Part shown: piece after piece, positions 1 through 4,930 of the stretch
Layout of the letters: each line of letters opens with the position of its first letter
How positions within the stretch are numbered: the stretch's first letter is position 1
The notes under the pieces: generated by a model
Told to the model about the DNA's origin: nothing
The model's input: only the letters and a program-made list of their open reading frames with translations
Database searches by the model: none
Program-made: the position numbers and the translations under genes
Assembly: GCA_013812005.1 (NCBI GenBank)
Contig: JACCUE010000149.1
Location: forward strand, 1-5,367
Length of the DNA: 5,367 bases
Source: Thermoleophilaceae bacterium
GTDB lineage: Bacteria; Actinomycetota; Thermoleophilia; Solirubrobacterales; Thermoleophilaceae
Direction of reading: 5' to 3'

Positions 1-2
1 TG

Positions 3-617
3 GGAGGTGGCCTGGTCCTGTTCGGCATCGGCGGCGACGTGTCCGGCGGGCTCTTCGACGCTTTCTCCGAGCGCGGCGGCGGGAGCGGCAACGGCAACGG
101 CATCATCGAGGAGCGCGTGGACAAGAACGAGGAAAGGCTCAAGGCCAACCCGAAGGATGAGGCGGCGCGCAAGGCGCTGGCCCGCGACTACTACTCGCTG
201 GCCGCGGCTCTGCCGGTCGGAGAAGACGGCAAGGTGCCCGCGGAGGGCCAGGACGCGCTGCGCAAGGCCGACGCCAACTACCGCGCCTACATCGCGCTCG
301 AGCCCGAGAAGCCCGATGCGTCGCTCGCGCTCACCGCGCTTCAGATCTACGATCCCAACGCGCTCGACAGGCCACGCGAGGCCAAGGAGGCGGCGGCGCT
401 GCGCGCGCGCGTGCGGAACGACACCGAGAGCTACCTGACGCTCGTGCAGTACGCGACACTCGCTGGGGACACACGGACCGCGGATCTGGCTGCCCAGAAG
501 GCGGTCGACCTGGCGCCGGAGAAGCAGCGCAAGGCGGTGAAGGCCGCGGCGGAGCAGGCCAAGGCCCCGGCCGCGACGGGCGGCGCCCCGGCCGCGCCCA
601 CCACCCCCACGCCCTAG
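3..617 (+). CDS. TPR-like membrane-anchored protein, 3' part (5' end outside window)
   Basis: The frame is open from the left edge, and 204 residues plus a TAG stop are visible. The first dozen residues (GGGLVLFGIGGDV) are small and hydrophobic and look like the end of a membrane helix. A Gly/Asn/Ser-rich linker follows, then a charged helical region with TPR-like stretches: NPKDEAARKALARDYYSLA, ADANYRAYIALEPEKPDASL, and YATLAGDTRTADLAAQKAVD followed by LAPEK. The C-terminus is an Ala/Pro/Thr-rich tail, probably disordered. A GTG at position 39 lies inside the linker and is unlikely to be the true start, because the same frame continues upstream with sensible membrane-type sequence. A single N-terminal anchor with a soluble helical-repeat domain is inferred, and repeats of this kind usually mediate protein contacts. 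The exact function is unknown. The next gene starts 52 bases downstream on the same strand. Confidence 0.8.
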   Translation, partial: GGGLVLFGIGGDVSGGLFDAFSERGGGSGNGNGIIEERVDKNEERLKANPKDEAARKALARDYYSLAAALPVGEDGKVPAEGQDALRKADANYRAYIALEPEKPDASLALTALQIYDPNALDRPREAKEAAALRARVRNDTESYLTLVQYATLAGDTRTADLAAQKAVDLAPEKQRKAVKAAAEQAKAPAATGGAPAAPTTPTP

Positions 618-628
618 CTCCGCGGCGG

Positions 629-634
629 TACAGT
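629..634 (+). promoter_or_regulatory. possible -10 box (TACAGT) for the STAS gene
   Basis: TACAGT fits the actinobacterial TANNNT -10 pattern and lies 35 bases before the GTG of the STAS gene, which would give a leader of about 30 bases. No convincing -35 box is seen. It resembles the TACAAT box ahead of the tRNA. Read-through from the upstream gene is equally possible. Confidence 0.25.
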
Positions 635-660
635 TCGCGCCCGTAGAGCCGACGACGAAC

Positions 661-665
661 AGGAG
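661..665 (+). promoter_or_regulatory. ribosome binding site AGGAG of the STAS gene
   Basis: AGGAG sits four bases before the GTG at 670. The spacing is short, but this is the clearest Shine-Dalgarno match in the window, and it supports that GTG as the start. Confidence 0.6.
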
Positions 666-669
666 AAGT

Positions 670-1026
670 GTGAACTTCCACATTGAAGACTCCGAAGTCG
701 ATGCAGAGACACACGTCATCGAACTCGGGGGGGAGATCGACCTCTACACGGCGCCCGAGTTCAAGGAGCGCATGGTCGAGCTGATCGACGCAGGCAAGAC
801 CCAGATCGTGGTGGACCTCTCCGGGGCCACCTTCATCGACTCCACCACCCTCGGCGTGCTCGTGGGCGGGGTCAAGCGGCTGCGTCCGAGCGGCGGCGCC
901 CTGGCGCTGGTGTGCACCGACCAGAACATCACCAAGATCTTCGAGATAACCGGCCTCGACCGCGTCTTTCCGATCCACGCCACCCGGGACGAGGCGCTCG
1001 GCTCGTTCAGCTCCCAGGCGGAGTAG
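670..1026 (+). CDS. STAS-domain anti-sigma factor antagonist (SpoIIAA/RsbV type)
   Basis: This 118-residue protein is a single STAS domain of the usual length. Recognisable parts are the early strand and loop (residues 16-28, VIELGGEIDLYTA), the strand QIVVDLSG (45-52), and the phosphorylation loop FIDSTTLGVLV (55-65). The acceptor serine falls at residue 58, the same number as in Bacillus subtilis SpoIIAA. The C-terminal part contains KIFEITGLDRVFPI, typical of the family. In known systems the unphosphorylated protein binds an anti-sigma kinase (SpoIIAB/RsbW) and releases the sigma factor; phosphorylation on this serine inactivates it, and a PP2C-type phosphatase reverses that. No kinase, phosphatase or sigma-factor gene is visible here, so the partner is unknown and would have to act in trans. 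The GTG start is supported by AGGAG at 661. A hairpin follows three bases after the stop. Confidence 0.93.
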   Translation: MNFHIEDSEVDAETHVIELGGEIDLYTAPEFKERMVELIDAGKTQIVVDLSGATFIDSTTLGVLVGGVKRLRPSGGALALVCTDQNITKIFEITGLDRVFPIHATRDEALGSFSSQAE

Positions 1027-1028
1027 GT

Positions 1029-1077
1029 GAGGTGCGGTTGCGTTCCTCCCCGAGCGAGCCACTCCGCGCTGCACCTC
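1029..1077 (+). terminator. hairpin after the STAS gene, possible terminator
   Basis: GAGGTGC (1029-1035) is the exact inverse of GCACCTC (1071-1077). Pairing continues inward with wobble pairs to 1038/1068, and after a one-base bulge GCG (1040-1042) can pair with CGC (1065-1067). The loop is about 22 bases. The stem begins just after the STAS stop codon. No T-run follows, so this would be an atypical terminator; it may instead be a stabilising 3' structure. The far arm ends one base before the putative tRNA -10 box. Confidence 0.35.
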
Positions 1078-1078
1078 C

Positions 1079-1084
1079 TACAAT
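1079..1084 (+). promoter_or_regulatory. -10 box (TACAAT) of the tRNA-Lys promoter
   Basis: TACAAT differs from TATAAT by one base and stands out in very GC-rich surroundings, 35 bases before the tRNA. Transcription would start near 1091, leaving a leader of about 30 bases. No clear TTGACA-like -35 box sits at the normal spacing. Confidence 0.45.
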
Positions 1085-1119
1085 CGTCGGCCGGCTCCCC
1101 GGGGCCGTCTCTTTCCCCC

Positions 1120-1192
1120 GGGCCGTTAGCTCAACTGGTAGAGCAGGAGACTCTTAATCTCAAGGTTGAAGGTTCGAGTCCTTCACGGCCCA
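1120..1192 (+). tRNA. tRNA-Lys (anticodon CTT)
   Basis: A full cloverleaf can be drawn by hand. The acceptor stem GGGCCGT (1120-1126) pairs perfectly with ACGGCCC (1185-1191). The D arm is GCTC-AACTGGTA-GAGC (1129-1144). The anticodon arm is GGAGA-CTCTTAA-TCTCA (1146-1162) with CTT at the anticodon, reading the lysine codon AAG. The variable loop is AGGTT, and the T arm is GAAGG-TTCGAGT-CCTTC (1168-1184). The discriminator base is A1192. The 3' CCA is not encoded and must be added enzymatically. The top pair of the anticodon stem (27-43) is a G-A mismatch; the other four pairs are canonical. The gene probably has its own promoter at 1079-1084. It decodes AAG, the lysine codon favoured in this GC-rich genome. 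Confidence 0.96.
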
Positions 1193-1253
1193 CTGCAAGA
1201 CCGCCCCATCGAGCCAGACCGCGCGAAGGCAGCCTCGGGGGGCGCCGCCGGGG
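1193..1253. other. short spacer between tRNA-Lys and a minus-strand gene
   Basis: This GC-rich spacer separates two convergent units. I see no gene, no T-run and no convincing terminator. GGCGCC at 1231-1236 is only a short palindrome. Confidence 0.5.
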
Positions 1254-1394
1254 CTAGGAGCTCCCCCGCTCCTGCCAACGCCGCTTTATCGCGTTGCGAA
1301 CCCGGGGGCTGAGGAGAATCATCGCCAGCCAGCCGCCCGGAAGGAAGCGGGCCAGGCGCCGTGCGGCGAAGCCCTTGAGGAGGGAGCGCAGCAC
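1254..1394 (-). CDS. small basic hydrophobic protein, 46 residues, unknown function
   Basis: Read on the minus strand from GTG at 1394 to TAG at 1254-1256, this encodes 46 residues with about 87% G or C at third codon positions, as expected of real genes here. It begins VLRSLLKGFAARRLARF, has a short hydrophobic core FLPGGWLAMILLSP (residues 17-30), and ends basic (RVRNAIKRRWQERGSS). The core is short for a membrane span, so an amphipathic, membrane-associated peptide is as likely. It lies in the same frame as the acidic peptide encoded just upstream, separated only by a TGA and two codons, and there is no Shine-Dalgarno site before the GTG. It may therefore be the C-terminal half of one interrupted protein, or be translated by coupling. 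I do not recognise the family. Confidence 0.5.
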   Translation of the reverse strand: MLRSLLKGFAARRLARFLPGGWLAMILLSPRVRNAIKRRWQERGSS

Positions 1395-1400
1395 CCGCGA

Positions 1401-1559
1401 TCAGTCGGCCTGCGGGGGATCCTCGGAGAGCCCCGGCTGGTCGACGTCCTCGACGCCGTCGCCCACCCCGGCGGGCTCGGACGCCACCTCGCTGCCGGCG
1501 GGGTACTCCTCGTCCGCGTCGGAGGAAGGCTTCTCGGGGCGCTCGCGCTCTATGGCCAT
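1401..1559 (-). CDS. small acidic protein, 52 residues, unknown function
   Basis: This minus-strand frame runs from ATG at 1559 to TGA at 1401-1403. Only three of 52 codons end in A or T, the strongest third-position bias expected of a true gene here; reading this DNA on the plus strand gives low-complexity Ser/Arg text instead. The peptide starts MAIERERPEKPSSDADEEYP and stays rich in Glu, Asp, Pro, Gly and Val. It has no hydrophobic segment, so it is probably disordered and soluble. A TAG in the same frame at 1569-1571 limits the start, and the ATG is the only good candidate. AGGGG lies about 13 bases upstream, too far for a good ribosome site. The gene diverges from the aminotransferase gene, with 54 bases between the starts. 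The 46-residue basic peptide follows directly in the same frame. I do not recognise the family. Confidence 0.55.
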   Translation of the reverse strand: MAIERERPEKPSSDADEEYPAGSEVASEPAGVGDGVEDVDQPGLSEDPPQAD

Positions 1560-1613
1560 CTCTCGCGCCTACCCCTGGCCACCCCTCGGCAAACGGGCTG
1601 CTATGAAGCTCGC
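1560..1613. promoter_or_regulatory. divergent intergenic region
   Basis: These 54 bases separate two start codons on opposite strands, so promoters for both should lie here. On the plus strand TATGAA (1602-1607) is a weak -10 candidate six bases before the aminotransferase ATG, which would give a leaderless message; there is also no good Shine-Dalgarno site. No clear box is seen on the minus strand. Confidence 0.3.
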
Positions 1614-2414
1614 ATGAGCGAAGAGCTGGCCTGCCTGGACGGCTCGACTGCCCCGGCGGCCGAGACCACCATCCCCGTGACCGACGAAGGCTTCCTGCGC
1701 GGCGACGGCGCCTTCGAGGTGATCCGCGTCTACGACGGGCAGCCGTTCGCCCTCGACGAGCACTTCGAGCGGATGGAGCGCTCCGCCGCCAACCTCCGCC
1801 TGCCCGCCCCCTTCCCGCGCAAGTCCTACGAGCGCGAGATTCCGGCGCTGCTCGAGGCTCGGGGAGGCGCCGGCTTCGACGGATGCCTGAGGCTGGTGTT
1901 CACCCGCGAGGGCCGGCGGCTGGCGATCACCGAGCAGGCCAAGCTGATGGAGGAGCGCGTGCGGCTGGGGTTCGTCACGTTTGCGCCCACCCGAGTGCTC
2001 GACGGCGTGAAGTCCCTCTCCTACGCGGCCAACATGCTCTGCAGCCGGCTGGCGCGCGAGCGCGGATTCGACGAGGCGCTGCTGGTCACCCCCCACGGCC
2101 GGGTGCTCGAGGGCCCCACGTCGTCGCTGTTCTGGGTCGACGGCTCGGGGACGCTGTGCACCCCCCCGCTGGAGGACCACATCCTCGCCTCCATCACCCG
2201 CGCACATCTGTTGAACCTGGTGGATGTCACCGAGCGCCCGGTGACCACGGAGGAGCTGCTCGGCGCACAAGAGGCCTTCATGGCCTCGACGGTACGCGAA
2301 GTGCAGCCCGTCGCGGCCATCGAGGACAGAGAGTTCGGTGAGACCGGCGAGATGACCCGGAAGGTGGCCGCGGCCTTCTCAGCGCACGTCGACGACGTGC
2401 TCGGCCGACGTTAG
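1614..2414 (+). CDS. class-IV PLP-dependent aminotransferase (aminodeoxychorismate lyase / branched-chain aminotransferase type)
   Basis: The protein has 266 residues, close to the usual size of fold-type IV PLP enzymes. N-terminal signature: GFLRGDGAFEVIRVYDGQPF (26-45), then DEHFERMERSA. The likely PLP Schiff-base lysine is K133 in VLDGVKSLSYAANM, and the cofactor-contacting glutamate is E166 in RVLEGPTSSLFWV. The C-terminal EAFMASTVREVQPVAAIEDR (220-239) matches the phosphate-binding end of the family. The common SN in the E-G-x-x-S-N segment is SS here. Family members make 4-aminobenzoate from aminodeoxychorismate (PabC, folate synthesis), transfer amino groups to branched-chain keto acids (IlvE), or act on D-amino acids. 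The short length and STVREVQPV ending fit the PabC-like group, but substrate cannot be fixed from sequence. It is cytoplasmic. Its stop lies three bases from the convergent stop of a minus-strand small gene. Confidence 0.9.
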   Translation: MSEELACLDGSTAPAAETTIPVTDEGFLRGDGAFEVIRVYDGQPFALDEHFERMERSAANLRLPAPFPRKSYEREIPALLEARGGAGFDGCLRLVFTREGRRLAITEQAKLMEERVRLGFVTFAPTRVLDGVKSLSYAANMLCSRLARERGFDEALLVTPHGRVLEGPTSSLFWVDGSGTLCTPPLEDHILASITRAHLLNLVDVTERPVTTEELLGAQEAFMASTVREVQPVAAIEDREFGETGEMTRKVAAAFSAHVDDVLGRR

Positions 2415-2435
2415 GCTCTAGGTCTCGCTGTCGGC
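2404..2435. repeat. inverted repeat spanning the two convergent stop codons
   Basis: GCCGAC (2404-2409) and GTCGGC (2430-2435) are perfect inverses and bracket both stop codons, TAG of the aminotransferase and TAG of the minus-strand small gene. A shared bidirectional terminator is possible, but the loop of about 20 bases is long, the stem short, and there is no T-run. Confidence 0.3.
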
Positions 2436-2564
2436 TTCGTCACGGGCCGTGCCTTCAGCCTGGTAGCGGATGTACCAGGCCAAGTGGCTCGCCGCCGCAC
2501 CGGCCGCTCCCAGCACGCCGACGGCCCCGCCCACTAGCTTCTTGGCCACGCTCGTCGCAGTCAT
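2418..2564 (-). CDS. small single-pass membrane protein, 48 residues, unknown function
   Basis: On the minus strand an ATG at 2564 opens a 48-residue frame ending in TAG at 2418-2420. The peptide has a clear plan: a short N-terminus ending in KK (MTATSVAKK), a Gly/Ala/Val/Leu-rich hydrophobic segment at residues 10-32 (from LVGGAVGVLGAAGAAA to LAWYI), an arginine at 33, and an acidic polar tail (AEGTARDEADSET). This suits one membrane helix; orientation is not certain. About 83% of codons end in G or C. It fills the whole gap between the aminotransferase and the epimerase, with three bases to the former's stop and 21 bases to the latter's start. No Shine-Dalgarno site is seen; TACGAT at 2577-2582 (minus strand) could be a -10 box giving an almost leaderless message. 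I do not recognise the family. Confidence 0.65.
   Translation of the reverse strand: MTATSVAKKLVGGAVGVLGAAGAAASHLAWYIRYQAEGTARDEADSET
2458..2480. repeat. perfect 8-bp inverted repeat with 7-base loop
   Basis: GCCTGGTA (2458-2465) and TACCAGGC (2473-2480) form a perfect stem around the loop GCGGATG. It lies inside the small membrane-protein gene, over the codons for AWYIRYQA, and 43 bases downstream of the aminotransferase stop. It could end plus-strand transcription, though no T-run follows, or be a by-product of the symmetric codons. Confidence 0.5.
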
Positions 2565-2585
2565 CTAATCGCAGGCATCGTATTC

Positions 2586-3665
2586 GTGCGCATCCTGACC
2601 GTCATAGGCAACAGGCCCCAGTTCGTGAAAGCGGCCGCGGTGTCGCGTGTGCTGCGCGACGTCCACGAGGAGCTGATCGTGCACAGCGGGCAGCACTACG
2701 ACGACGAGCTGTCGCGGGTGTTCTTCGACGAGCTCGGGGTGCCCGCACCGTATCGCCAGCTCGATGCCGGCGGCGGCTCCAACACCGCGCAGACAGCACG
2801 CATCCTCGGGCTCCTCGAGGAGGTGCTGGCCGAGACCGCTCCCGATCTGGTGCTGGTCTACGGCGACACCAACACCACGCTGGCGGGCGCGCTCGTCGCC
2901 GCCCAGGCCGGGGTGGCGGTGGGCCATGTGGAGGCGGGCATGCGCTCGTTCGACCGCTCGATGCCCGAGGAGCTGAACCGGGTGCTCACCGACCACGCGA
3001 GCGACCTGCTGCTGTGCTCGACCGAGACCGCGATGCACAACCTGCGCACAGAGGCCGCGGCCGGCGAGGCGCACCTGGTGGGGGACGTGATGGCGGACGT
3101 CTCGCTGGCCTTCCGGCCGATTGCCGAGGAGCGGTCGACGGCGCTCGCCGACCATGGTCTCGGAGCAGGCTCCTATGTGCTGGCCACGGCCCATCGCGCG
3201 GGCAACGTCGACGATCCGGTTCGGCTGGAGCGGCTGGTGGGGCTGCTGGAAGGCGTGCCCGGCACCACCGTGCTTCCGCTGCACCCGCGCACGGCCGCCC
3301 GCCTGGAGGCCGCGGGGCTGCGTGGGCGGCTCGAGGCCGCGCCGGGCATGCGTCTGCTGGCTCCGCTCGGCTATCTCGACTTCATGAAGCTGGCCATGCA
3401 CGCCCGGGCGATCCTCACGGACTCCGGCGGGGTGCAGAAGGAGGCCTACCTGCTCGGCGTGAGGTGCGTGACCCTGCGTGAGCAGACCGAGTGGGTCGAG
3501 ACGGTGCAGACGGGCTGGAACACGCTCGTGGGCCTCGACGCCGACGCCGCGCTGGCTGCGCTCGACCGTCCGCCGCCCGCCGGCGAGCAGCGCGAGCTGT
3601 ACGGCGGCGGCAGGGCCGCAGAGCGCGTTCGCGACGTGCTTTGCGCCTACACTCTCCGACGATGA
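2586..3665 (+). CDS. wecB: UDP-N-acetylglucosamine 2-epimerase, non-hydrolysing (WecB/MnaA/WbpI family)
   Basis: The protein has 359 residues, near full length for the family (about 360-380). It has two Rossmann-like halves of the GT-B type. The start GTG gives the expected beginning MRILTVIGNRPQFVKAAAVS. Further family signatures are HSGQHYDDELS (33-43), VYGDTNTTLAGALVAA (91-106, D94), GHVEAGMRSFDRSMPEELNR (113-132, E116 and E129), TAHRAGNVDD (201-210, H203), HPRTAARL (233-240), and TDSGGVQKEAYLLGV followed by TLREQTEW. By alignment from memory, D94, E116, E129 and H203 correspond to the catalytic residues of E. coli WecB. The enzyme interconverts UDP-GlcNAc and UDP-ManNAc in the cytoplasm; WbpI homologues act on a diacetamido-uronate form. 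The usual HRxEN reads HRAGN here. There is no Shine-Dalgarno site. It heads the sugar cluster, with the dehydrogenase 19 bases downstream. Confidence 0.95.
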   Translation: MRILTVIGNRPQFVKAAAVSRVLRDVHEELIVHSGQHYDDELSRVFFDELGVPAPYRQLDAGGGSNTAQTARILGLLEEVLAETAPDLVLVYGDTNTTLAGALVAAQAGVAVGHVEAGMRSFDRSMPEELNRVLTDHASDLLLCSTETAMHNLRTEAAAGEAHLVGDVMADVSLAFRPIAEERSTALADHGLGAGSYVLATAHRAGNVDDPVRLERLVGLLEGVPGTTVLPLHPRTAARLEAAGLRGRLEAAPGMRLLAPLGYLDFMKLAMHARAILTDSGGVQKEAYLLGVRCVTLREQTEWVETVQTGWNTLVGLDADAALAALDRPPPAGEQRELYGGGRAAERVRDVLCAYTLRR

Positions 3666-3672
3666 TGTGGGC

Positions 3673-3676
3673 GGAG
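3673..3676 (+). promoter_or_regulatory. ribosome binding site GGAG of the sugar dehydrogenase
   Basis: GGAG, within GGGCGGAG, lies eight bases before the GTG at 3685. This is ideal spacing and fixes that start, which also yields the Rossmann motif at the very N-terminus. Confidence 0.6.
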
Positions 3677-3684
3677 CCTAGTCC

Positions 3685-4930
3685 GTGAAGATCGGGGTGG
3701 TCGGCCTCGGCTACGTTGGTCTCCCGCTGGCCCTCGCGTTCACCGAAGAGGGCCACGAGGTGGTCGGCGTCGACGCAGAGCCGCGTCGCGTGGCCGCCAT
3801 CCTACGGGGCGAGAGTCACATCGAGGACGTGTCGGACGACCGCCTTCGCGGCCGGGAACCTCCTGCACGCCACCGGTCGCTACGAGGATCTGGCCGACGC
3901 CGACGCGGTGCTCATCGCAGTGCCCACGCCGCTCACCCGCAACCGGGAGCCCGACCTCGGCCCGCTCGTGTCGGCGGGGACCGCCCTGGCAGGCGTGCTG
4001 CGCGCCGGTCAGCTCGTGGTGCTCGAGTCCACCACCTACCCCGGTACCACCCGCGAGCGGCTCGTGCCGCTGCTGGAGGAGTCGGGCCTGGCTGCCGGGC
4101 GCGAGTTCAACGTGGCGTACTCGCCCGAACGGGTCGACCCCGGCCGTACCGACCACACCCTGCGCACCACCCCCAAGCTCGTCGCCGGGATCACCCCTGC
4201 GTGCCTCGAACGAGCCGTGGGCCTCTACGAGCGGGTGTGCGACCACATCGTCACCCTCTCGGACCCCGAGGCCGCGGAGCTTGCCAAGCTGCTGGAGAAC
4301 GTCTTCCGCTCGGTCAACATCGCCCTGGTCAACGAGCTGGCGATGCTCTGCGACCGGATGGGCATCGACGTCTGGGAGGTGGTCGAAGCCGCGGCCACCA
4401 AGCCCTACGGCTTCATGCGCTTCGATCCCGGGCCGGGCATGGGCGGCCACTGCCTCCCGGTCGACCCCTTCTACCTGTCTTGGAAGGCGCGTGAGTACGG
4501 TCAGCCCACCGAGTTCGTGGAGCTGGCCGGCGAGGTGAACCAGAGAATGCCCGAGTTCTGCGTCGAGAGGATCTCGCGGGCGCTCAACGATCACTCGAAA
4601 GCGGTGCGCGGCTCGCGCGTGCTGGTGCTCGGCGCGGCCTACAAGCCGGGGGTCGGCGACCTGCGCGAGTCGCCCGCGGTCAAGATCATGCGCCTGCTGT
4701 CGAAGCTGGGCGCAGAGCTGGCCTACCACGACGAGCACGTGCCCGAGCTCGGTGACCTGGGTCTGGTCAGCGAGCCGCTCGATGGGGCGCTCGAGGGCAC
4801 CGACGTGGCGGTGATCGTGACCGCCCACCCCGAGCTCGACGTCGAAAGGGTGGTGGAGCGGGCGCCGCTCGTAGTCGACTTCCGCGGAGTGACCCGGCAC
4901 ATCGAAGCTCCCAATCTGGTCCGCCTGTGA
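3685..4930 (+). pseudogene. nucleotide-sugar 6-dehydrogenase (UDP-GlcNAc/ManNAc dehydrogenase type, WbpA-like), frameshifted
   Basis: Two reading frames together encode one UDP-glucose/GDP-mannose dehydrogenase family protein. From GTG 3685 the first frame gives MKIGVVGLGYVGLPLALAF, with the NAD-binding GLGYVG at residues 7-12 and D30 ending the second strand, and runs sensibly to SHIEDVSDDRL. After about 3844 the coding sense moves to the next frame (+1) and continues to TGA 4928-4930. That part holds DADAVLIAVPTPLTRNREPD, ESTTYPGTTRERL, AYSPERVDPG, ELAKLLENVFRSVNIALVNE, and PGPGMGGHCLPVDPFYLSWK with the catalytic cysteine codon at 4451-4453. The motifs are closest to WbpA-type UDP-GlcNAc 6-dehydrogenases, which make a uronic acid in two NAD-dependent steps. 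Family spacing implies about 11 missing bases; restored, the protein would be 418 residues, a normal length. As written, no single frame gives a working enzyme. Confidence 0.9.

Noticed and set aside
331..1074. Minus-strand open frame of 247 codons
   Set aside because: It runs antisense to the end of the TPR-like gene and the whole STAS gene, both clearly coding on the plus strand. Its translation is Arg/Pro/His/Gly-rich low-complexity text, as expected of a GC-rich shadow.
1027..1257. Plus-strand frame containing AQLVEQETLNLKVEGSSPS
   Set aside because: This familiar peptide is simply the tRNA-Lys gene translated; it is not a protein gene.
1256..1273. Inverted repeat AGGAGC/GCTCCT with six-base loop at the end of the minus-strand small gene
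   Set aside because: Six pairs with no T-run, overlapping the stop codon, are too weak to call a terminator in such GC-rich DNA.
1294..1617. Plus-strand open frame of 107 codons
   Set aside because: It has Ser/Arg/Pro low-complexity text and no ribosome site, and the minus strand of the same DNA shows a much better coding signal (two small genes).
1569..2270. Minus-strand open frame of 233 codons
   Set aside because: It lies antisense to the aminotransferase, whose motifs fix the plus strand as coding. The product is Gln/Gly/His-rich without recognisable motifs.
2565..3401. Minus-strand open frame of 278 codons
   Set aside because: It is the shadow of the epimerase gene and has no motif of its own.
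3841..3856. Programmed ribosomal frameshift in the dehydrogenase
   Set aside because: I see no slippery run, stop codon or stimulatory hairpin, and the joined product would lack about four residues relative to the family. A deletion explains both the shift and the length.
3740..4900. Minus-strand open frame of 386 codons
   Set aside because: Despite its length it mirrors the dehydrogenase codons on the other strand and is His/Val/Gly-rich with no domain. Stop codons are rare in GC-rich antisense frames.
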